A DNA stretch of 64,000 bases from Litoditis marina (Eukaryota; Nematoda; Chromadorea; Rhabditida; Rhabditidae). The translations under genes and the position numbers were made by a program. This document shows, in pieces, positions 37,201-46,900 of this stretch. Where the stretch lies: contig OZ038436.1 in assembly GCA_964036275.1 (NCBI GenBank), positions 5,054,936 to 5,118,935 on the forward strand, written 5' to 3'. The first letter of the stretch is position 1. The number at the start of each line of letters is the position of its first letter. Under the pieces are notes generated by a model, which saw only the letters and a list, made by a program, of their open reading frames with translations, made no database searches and was not told the DNA's origin.

Positions 37201-37923
37201 TTAATAAAATCATAATAAACATAGAAGATTCCGCGTAAGAAATGATGCTGAGTTAGAAGTTTGGTTCGAAAAGGTTGTCGAGAGCGGTTAGAATGCGAAC
37301 TGATTCGAAACCTAGATGGATTGAGCAAACCACTTTATGGTGTTTTCATGCATGAACTATGAAGATAGTTAGTGGAAAAGTGAAGAAAACGCGAAGCAAC
37401 ACAACAAAAATGGTGCTGATAACAAAAATTAGAAATCCGGCCAATATTCGGGTAAGTATGTGATGGCTGAGCGCGACCAGATATCGCTACCTCACATGAG
37501 CATAGTCTAACAAACTGTCAACTGCTGCGGTTATAAATAAAGTAAAGGATATGTGAAGAAAAGTCCGAAAAGTCAGAAAATTTTGAAAATTTCGAAAAAC
37601 AAAATCACAGACGTTAGAACGAAAAGACGCGGTTCCTCACGTATAGGTTTCTCGGCCACGCGCCAAAACTATTTTGAACCAAAAATTAATCGATTTGTTT
37701 ACAACCAACCAAACTTTTCTCACATTCATCTTCTTTAAATCATAGTATCGCATCGATACTCCTTGATTTGCTTGTAGCTCACACGGAAAACAATTGCTGG
37801 CTTCTTTCTTAGAAAGAGTCATGTAGTGAAGTTTGTTGCGTTGTTGAAAAACCACTTGTTTTGAATGATTTTGTGCATAACGACGCAAATATTGGTTTTT
37901 TATGATGTTTTCACAGTCCCACA
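37188..37923. promoter_or_regulatory. Divergent intergenic region between CACTIN and ALDH5A1
   Basis: 736 bp separate the two start codons on opposite strands, so both promoters should lie here. No TATA box or TGTTTC element was recognised in it. Both ends carry splice acceptors next to the ATG. Confidence 0.5.
37911..37923 (+). other. Putative trans-splice acceptor of ALDH5A1
   Basis: GTTTTCACAG ends 7 nt before the start codon. Confidence 0.5.
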
Positions 37924-40900
37924 ATGTTACGGAGCTCTCACAAAGTTATTACCTCGCTGAGGAACATTTCTGCTCAAAAGGCATTGTTGCCGAAGGGTGC
38001 ACTGGCCTACATCAATGGTGAGTGCTCGGTTCAAAGTTCAAAGATTCATTCCTAGTGGGGCGGGTGTTCTCAATTAGATACGTATTTTCTATGAGTGTAC
38101 CTTAAGTTAGATATCTTAGTACCTCAGATGTCTAAAGTTGCCCGATTACGCTGAAAAGTTAAAAAAAGCTCTGTTTACCCAGCCATAGAGAACATTCGCT
38201 TGTTTTCCGGGCAAAATCATGAATTAACATCTATTTCAATAAGAAAACGGGTTATTTTCTATAGAATAGTCTTTACTGTCTTGTGCATGTGACCGATCAA
38301 ACTACATACTACATTCGGTGCCAACAATCAAACTACAATAATTTACCAATGTGATCATACACCGCCAAGGTCTCTTACACTCATTACATGGAGTTTGAGC
38401 CAATTTCTGTAAAAAGTAGGGGTCGCGAGTGGAAAAACAACAACTTTCATACTAAATTACTGACAACTGAACGAAAAATTAATGAAAATCGCAACTTTCG
38501 ACTATTTCGGAGGGCCGCGACTATTAAAATAGGGAGTTTTTTGTTGCGAGTTTTTTCAGGATTCATGAGACCCGTGGATGTGTACCAATGTGACTGATCA
38601 AACTGCAACCTACATAATGCCATGTTTTTCAGGCGAACACGTGGAATCTGTGTCGAAAACGTCGTTCGAGGTGCGCAATCCGTATTCGAATGAGATTGTC
38701 GCCTTCACCGCCAGTTGTGAAGTAGACGACGCAGAGAGGGTGAGCAGTTTTCCCCAGTTGTAGTTTATAGTTTGATCTTTCACATAGCTAGAGAGCTGTA
38801 GTTCGATCGGTCACATAGGGCCCATATAGGCCATAGGGGATATAGTGTTGTATTTTGGTGGGGCATTTACGTAGAAGGTTGTAGGCAAACAACAGTAAAG
38901 ATAAGTGTAAAGTTGTCCGAATAGCCATTAAAAATCGAACAACGGGCCGTTTTTTTTACCCAAAACGAGGGAATTTTAATGCAAACTCATTAATTTTCAC
39001 GTGTTCACATCTGAAAACTGATTACTTTTTGTCGCTTAGTCGGACCTTACTGGTGTATGGGGTGAGCAATTTTTTCCCTGTTGTTTTGTTTTTGCAAAAT
39101 CGTTTCCACGTCTCAAAACGGACTACTTTTGGCGAAGACCTCACCTCTCTGATGTATCTGTATGATTGTAGTTTGTAGTTTAATAGGTCACACAGGTAGA
39201 GGGTTGTAGTTTGATTGGTCGTACATGTAGGGTTTGAGTTTTTTTTCCACAAGTCTGAGAAGTATCAGTACATTTTTGTACGAGGCGTATTAAGACAGAA
39301 ACTTCATTGCGCAGCTAAATGTTTCACTTGTCGTACATTAGTTCCGTTGTGTTGTGTACCTGTACATGTTTGGAAAGTGGTTGTGGTGAGCTGAATGTTT
39401 CACGCAGAGTTTATGAGCGACACAGTTGTTACTGAGTTGATTCTGCCCACATTTCGAAATTAAAGATGGCCTGGCAGGAATCAAATCTCATGCCTTGCGC
39501 TCCACGGTTAATTCCCTTGCTCCAACTCGAATCCGCCCAAAAACGAAGTTTTCGAATATCCGCTAATGAACTGTGATTAAATGATTCACAAAATGTGAAT
39601 AAATTAATTTTTGTAGCGCATTTGCATTGGAGCAACGGAATTAACCGTGGAGCGCAAATCACCAGATTCGGTTCCTGTCAGACCACCTTTAATAGTAAAT
39701 CTTACACGTATGACTGTATTTCTACGTTCTAGCACTATTTGCAATCACACATCAATAAAGTGTACCCATTTTTCAAGAAGAGAGTGATTTTGGATGTTAT
39801 TATATGGAACCACATGAATTGGGCAAGTNNNNNNNNNNNNNNNNNNNNNNNNNNNNNNNNNNNNNNNNNNNNNNNNNNNNNNNNNNNNNNNNNNNNNNNN
39901 NNNNNNNNNNNNNNNNNNNNNNNNNNNNNNNNNNNNNNNNNNNNNNNNNNNNNNNNNNNNNNNNNNNNNNNNNNNNNNNNNNNNNNNNNNNNNNNNNNNN
40001 NNNNNNNNNNNNNNNNNNNNNNNNNNNNTTCAATGTTATTATATGAAAGCACATGATTCCCCTGAATAGTGGGCAAATTTGACGAGAATTGTAGGAGTGG
40101 AGCTCGTTTTTTCAATATTTTGGCCCTTCGAACATCTTTAGGGAAGTATACTTATAGTCTTTTTTTGTTCCAGGCAGTTGCTGCTGCTCGCTCTGCATTG
40201 CAGAATTGGTCCCTCGAAACTACGCCGAAACAGAGAGGTGCGGTTCAAATCAGAGTTTCTCTAATTATATTCATAAGTTTAGCTATTTACCGAATATTTT
40301 TGACTTCTCCAATGTTTAACAGTTGTTATACATCAAACCGTAGTTTTTTTAGACAATTGACATATTTGAAGAGACTGACACAAGTATGTTGTGACCCTTC
40401 TCCGACAAGCATACCGTTTATAATAATACGTCAAACTTTAACATTTTAATAGAAATATTTTCTTAAGTTCGATGTTCGATGGAAAAAGTCAGTTTTCAGA
40501 ATTGTTCTAGCTCACTGGACAATAATACTGTAATGTGCATCTGTGCATGTGTTGGAAATATCTTGATACTGAGAACCAAAGTATGTTGTTTTTGTTTACA
40601 GGTGCGATTCTCCAAAAATGGTACAATTTGATGGTTGAAAAGGAGTCTGCGCTGGCTGAACTTCTCACTCTGGAACAGGTTAGTCATACACCAGTAAAGT
40701 AGTCCGAATAGTTATAAACATCCGCGAAATATATTCTATTTTTTGTAACAAAATCATCTATTTGGATATGAAATTGCGTAAGGTGCGATACTCCGGTTAT
40801 CTGACCGAAAGACTCATAACTTTACCAACAATTCTGGTTGATTTGGTAATCGTAAATCGTAATACCTAGCGACACTTATAACTTTCCGCTTTTTTTGTTG

Positions 40901-43900
40901 GAGGGTAAGCGCAAAAGGTTGAACCGACACTATTTCACCCAAACGTAGGGCGACTTTGTTAAGATTGTCGATTGAATCACCCGTTTTTCTTCAAAATCGG
41001 AATTTTGAACCATACACCGCCAAGGGCTCTTATTCCTTCAAAATTCTCGCGACCCGTCCGTGTTTTCTCGTGTCGCGACCCCCCAAAACGGCGATATTCA
41101 ACTAATTTCCGTACGATTATCGCTGATTTTGTATGAAAATCGTTAGTTAACAGCTCGCAACCCTTACTTTTCACAATGATTTGTTCGCGACTCCCCCTTT
41201 TATGAGAGGCCTTGGCGGTGTATGTTTTGAACCTACCAAATTTCAACAAATGTCACCTTTACTGGTGAAATACCCCACTTTCCATTTAGCTTGGTAGTTC
41301 ATTCCACCTATATGGTTGGTGCATTCTGAGAAGGTGCCAAAATGTAAAGAAGATGCGAAATTCTTCCCAGATTCAGCAAAGTTGACAAAACCTGGGCCTT
41401 GTCGTCCGTTACTGTGTTTTGTAAACAGAACGTCTTGTTTAAGTTGTTTGTTTTTAAGTAAGGCAATAGGCAATTGTAAAGATACACTAGTAATGCAGTG
41501 ATGTTGTCCTAGTAGCCAAAAAATCGAAAACCCGGTTACTTTCTGCTTATACTGAGTAAATTAGCCGATTCTTGATGGAAAAAAGTATGGAGTTTCACGT
41601 TTCTGAATCAAAAAAACAAGTGAATTCTTGTAGAACAGTCGCAACTCTAGTATGGTCATGTCTTCACGAAAACGAGCAAAATGAACAATTATTTACAACT
41701 TCTGTATAACATCATTTGAATGTTTCGCTGCACTCATAATAATAATTGCCGGGTTTCTCAACCCAATTGTATCACGAAATACGAAATGTATTCAGATATG
41801 TTAGATAGTCCCGGTTTACAGTAGAAAATAGGAATCTTGATAATGTAGTTTTTAGTGAACGTCCCCGCTTAAATTACATGTTCCACACGTTTACCTACCC
41901 CAGTAAAGTTTTTCCCTTTTCACCAATATCGAGACAAGTTGCCAGTTTTTGATGCATATTTTCTTACGCTATTTCGGTAGTATAGTCACACCTTTACTAA
42001 AGATAGGTTTCACACGTTACACGTGTCACGTGACATTTCACGTGTACTTTCACATTACACGGGTTACGTGACATTTTACGTGTTCTTTTACAGGGAAAAC
42101 CTCTGGCGGAGGCGCGTGGAGAAATTCAGTATTCGGCCGCCTTTTTGGACTGGTATTCGGGAGAAGCGAGAAGAATATATGGACAGGTTAGTCGAAGGGA
42201 CAATGATACTTCAGCCCCCCCCCCCCGCCTCAAACTATATGAATATTAGTAACAATGTTTTATGAAGAAACGGGTTCCTTGTTCCTCGCTGCAAAATTTG
42301 GGAAAATGCATTTTGCGGAAAAACTTCATGTATGTTTTTATTTTCAATTTTCAAGTTTTCACGTATTTCAATTGAAAAAACCTCAATGTCCATCTTTTCC
42401 CAGTGAATTTAGCGTCTATATTTGTTTCATTCTCTGAATATCACCCTAGTTGTATGTTCGCAGGTAGTCACCCCTTCTGTGCTCAACCGGGAGCACATTC
42501 ATATCAGGGAACCGATTGGTGTTGTGGTGCTGATCACACCGGTAGGTCAAATGTCATTCTTTTGGAATTGTACCTAAGCCCCCCACTCACCTAGATGAAA
42601 TTATGAAGTTGCAACACAGCATATTTTTTATTGGTTTTTAGTCATTTGTTCGGCGTAAATCATGAATTTATTAATATATTTGGAGTGGAATTCCATGATA
42701 CTATGCCAATCCCAACGCATCGGTCCTTTGAACTGCAATCGAAAGATCAACTGCACATTAAAGGCCCGAAGCGTTGGGATTGGACCACATACATAATCGT
42801 CCTTTTTCAATATAAACCTAATAAATGAGTATTCGCAGTGGAATTAGCCGATTTCATGATACTATGCCCCCACCTCGTTTTTAATATAAATATAATAAGT
42901 ATGTATTTACAGTGGATTTTCACAGTACACTATTATATGACAATCTACCCTTTTATGAAATAAAACTGATAAATATGTATTTGCAGTGGAATTTCCCTAC
43001 GGCTATGATTGCCCGCAAGGCTGGTGCCGCCCTCGCAGCCGGCTGCACCCTAGTTGTGAAGCCAGCTGAGGAGACTCCCCTCAGTGCACTGGCATTCGCT
43101 CAGGTTTGTTGTTTGTAGTCGGTTGATAACATGATACCATAGCCCCCCCCCCCCCCCCCCCCATATTATTTGCGTTCATGGTGTGGTTGAACATGTGCTT
43201 AGAAGGCTATTGGCCTTTGCACAGGTTATTGTTTGTTGAGGATGTGATTCCATACTCCGATAGAAAGATTTGAGTTTCGTCTTGGTTTGTAGCTTGTAGT
43301 TGGTTGATGATATGATACTATAGCCCCCCCCCCCCCTCCCTTAGGATCGTTAATCGAGTTTGCAAGTATTGAGTTCGACTCGACTCGAAAATTCGCGAGT
43401 TTGTCAAGCTGAGTCGAGTTTTTGGCCGTTGTGAGACCGAAAATCGAATATTTAGTGAGTTCGACTGTAACGATCCTACCCGCTCTTTTTTTCGTGTAAT
43501 TATGTGATTTGTATGATTGGTGGCAGTTAGAAGCAGAAGTACTGAGTATTGTTAAAAATGTTACGAAACTGATTCCCAAGGTAAAGTTGGTCCAATGTTT
43601 CAGCACTACTTCGAAAAGCACACATAGTAGTAGCAGGAATTTTTTCTTTGATTCCAATTTCAAAAGCTAAATTCGTGTTAAAGGAGTCGAAAGCCAGTTG
43701 TTAGGAAAGTTGCGTAATACGAACAATATTAGACATTTATAATTTTTATGATCATAATAGTATACAATACTAATAATATTTGCAGCTGGGAGAGGAGGCC
43801 GGTATTCCCGCTGGCGTCTTCAATGTAATTCCGTCGGTTCACGCCAATACGCAAGACATTTCCAAGTATCTTTGTTCAACGACTGACGTGGATGCAATCA

Positions 43901-46900
43901 GTTTCACTGGAAGTACCGCGGTTGGAAAGGTTAGTAGTTCTTTTTTTCTCTCTTAAAAACGGACGATTATGTGGACCAATCTCGTGTCAACGGTCCTTTA
44001 AACTGCAATTGAAAAATATATTGCGGTTTAAAGGACTGAACCGTTGCGATTGGACCACATAATCGTCCTTCTCTAAAGTTTATTTCTAAAAGTTTAGGAG
44101 TAATATAGCGGGTTAAGAGTGTTGTAGACTTTAAAGTGAATGGAATAGGCAAAAATCGAAGATAAAACGGCTTTGTTTGGTGAAAAATTTGGGGAATTGC
44201 GCTTTTGTTTGATGCAAAATAGTGGTTGTAAGCAATAATAGTGGACGAATACCAGTTATACTCTAGAATGGTCACAAAAGATGTTTAGGGGGTTAGAGTA
44301 GACAAAATACAATGTTTATTTCGTGAACTGCTTGAACTGCTATCATTGAATCAAACGCACTCCCATGCTTCACATGTTTTATTAATATAGGGTCTTATTC
44401 TTGCGCACGATTGTTTCAATGTATTCGTATTTTCTTATTGAACGGTTGAACTGTGGCCCCAAAAAGCTCGTGTGGGATGTTGATGTTGCGAGAAAACATT
44501 ATTTATTGATTTTTCAGTTATTGCTCTCGCAGTCTGCGTCTACCGTGAAGAGAGTGTGTCTGGAGTTGGGTGGAAATGCGCCGTTGATTGTCTTCGAATC
44601 CGCCGATCTAGCTACTGCCGTTAAGGTCGGTGCATTTGATGCGTATTGATTATTTCTCAAATTGGCTGAATTGAAAAAGACTAGAAGATGAGCATACAAT
44701 ACAGACACTCATTTCATTATTTGAAAAATATATCCAATTGTTTCAAGAGTTAGTTTCCGAAAACTGTCTACTATTCGGCCATGCATTGAAATATGTGGTC
44801 ATACACCAGTAAGGTCTGACTAAGCGACAAAAAGTAAACCGTTTTCAGATGTGAACACGTGATAGTTTAGGATTTTTCATCAAAAGTAGACCGATTTTCA
44901 TGTTTTCGGCTGAAAAGTAGTCCGTTTTTCGAATTTTTTCTGACTATTCGGACAACCTTGCTGGTGTATGTATGTGGTCATTTTTGATGTCAGAAATTCG
45001 ACGTATTCTAATTGAGATACGGGTTCCTTCCTAAATATTAGTTCGTACTGGTGTGTTTTGAATCTGTTCACACCTCGCTCTACGTAACGTCACGTTGCCC
45101 GTGATCATCGATTGTTGGTGATTCTATATGTAACCGGGTTTTTTTGGTAACCTAACCGGTTTCCGGTAACCTTTTTCAGGTTACCTCAGCAGGTAACCGG
45201 TTGGCAACCGAAAAGAAAAAACCGGTCACTTGTTTTTCTAACGTAAAATGTGTTTTTACCGTTAGTTGGTACGGAAACCGGTATTTACTTTTAGGTTACC
45301 TGCGAGGCGACCTTACAAAGGTTACCAGAAACCGGTTAGATATCCTTTGGTTGTTCAGTAGTTTGATCTTTGATCTTTGCAGGGTACAATGGCGACGAAA
45401 TTCCGTGCCTCTGGGCAGACATGTGTTTCAGCAAACAGAATTTTCGTCCACGAAAGGGTATAGTTTTCCTAATTATAGTTTTTCAATGAGTTTTTTTTTC
45501 AAAAGGTAAAAGTAGAAATATTGACTTATGTCTGTTATGTATTCACTTCGGGGTAGATACAAACGGTTGTTTCGCGTTACTATTACAGTTCTAGTTCACA
45601 GTAGGTACACGAGGTAGAGAAGAATAACTTTATGAGCCGCAGGTATGAGACAATGTTCGATACGATCGAGTCCAACAATGAGCGGTTGAGGGACTTATAT
45701 ACTGCCAGACACGTTCACGTAACTATGCTAATTAGTCTAGACAGCAAACAACAATACACGTCAGCAACATGTTAACAAGGCAAGTGTGCTAATGTGAACG
45801 ACTCCACAACAATGTCTGAAACGTATCGAAAACTGGGTTCAAAGTTTCAACGCGAGATGTACTCAGTTTTTGTAAAGTGCATGTTATGCTGGAAGGCTCT
45901 CATAACCCACCCAACTAACTACTGAATACAACTAAACTAAATCTGTTCGTCAATGAAAACAAGTGATAGAAGAAGAGTAGAAAGATGTCTTACGAATGAA
46001 ATGTTAATTTCGAATGTTTTCTAGATCCACGATTCGTACGTGAATAAGCTGGTGGAAGCCATGAAGGGACTTAGAGTGGGAGATGGCATGGTGCCAGAAA
46101 CCAACCAGGGACCTCTGATCAACGACAAAGCAGTGGCTAAGGTGGGTACAATAAAATACTCAATACAATACAATACAATACAATACAATACAATACAATA
46201 TGATAATACAGATAAATGAGGCTGTAGACAGGTTGAGTCGTCTGCGTCTCTCTGACCTGCACACTCTCTCGCCGAAGCCGCTACAATAGTGGCGTGCTCA
46301 GACAAATAGCAACCGCTTTTTTGATGGCCCAGTCTGTCGTCGACGAGAGATGGAAGATGGTGCAGGTCAGAGAGACGCAGACTGCTTGATAATGTGCTGA
46401 TCGAAAGATTTGACGCAAATGTTTTGTGTTAGGGATAGAAATAGGCAATCTTTTCTTCAAAGAAAACTTATTTTACGAACGAAACATTTTCATCTGGAAT
46501 ATTTCACCTGAAAGTGGTCAGAAACGCCCATAATGAGGACATAGAAGTACCTGTTACTGAAAGTTGCGTTTTCTATGTGTTTTTGTTCTGGAATGAGTTT
46601 TCCCTCTGAACTTGTTGGAGTTATATTACGTAGAAAAGGGACAACACGGAATGTACATAGGAAATCTGGGACTACAGGTAAACTCGTAGTAAACTAGTAG
46701 TAGTAGTAAAGGAGGAGTACTCTCGTAGTAGAGTAGGGGTATCCTGGTAGAAAACTAGTAGTAAATACGGACGTCAAATTAAAAAATGCATTTTGGCAGT
46801 CTGAAACTAGTCTTTTTACGTTACATTATCTCCACAGAATTCAAATCACAGTGATTTGTAGGCATTATGAGCACGTAGACAGTTAGTAGTAACTTACTCG

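Noticed and set aside
39735..40115. Open frames spanning the N gap
   Set aside because: The middle is unknown sequence, so the frames have no meaning.
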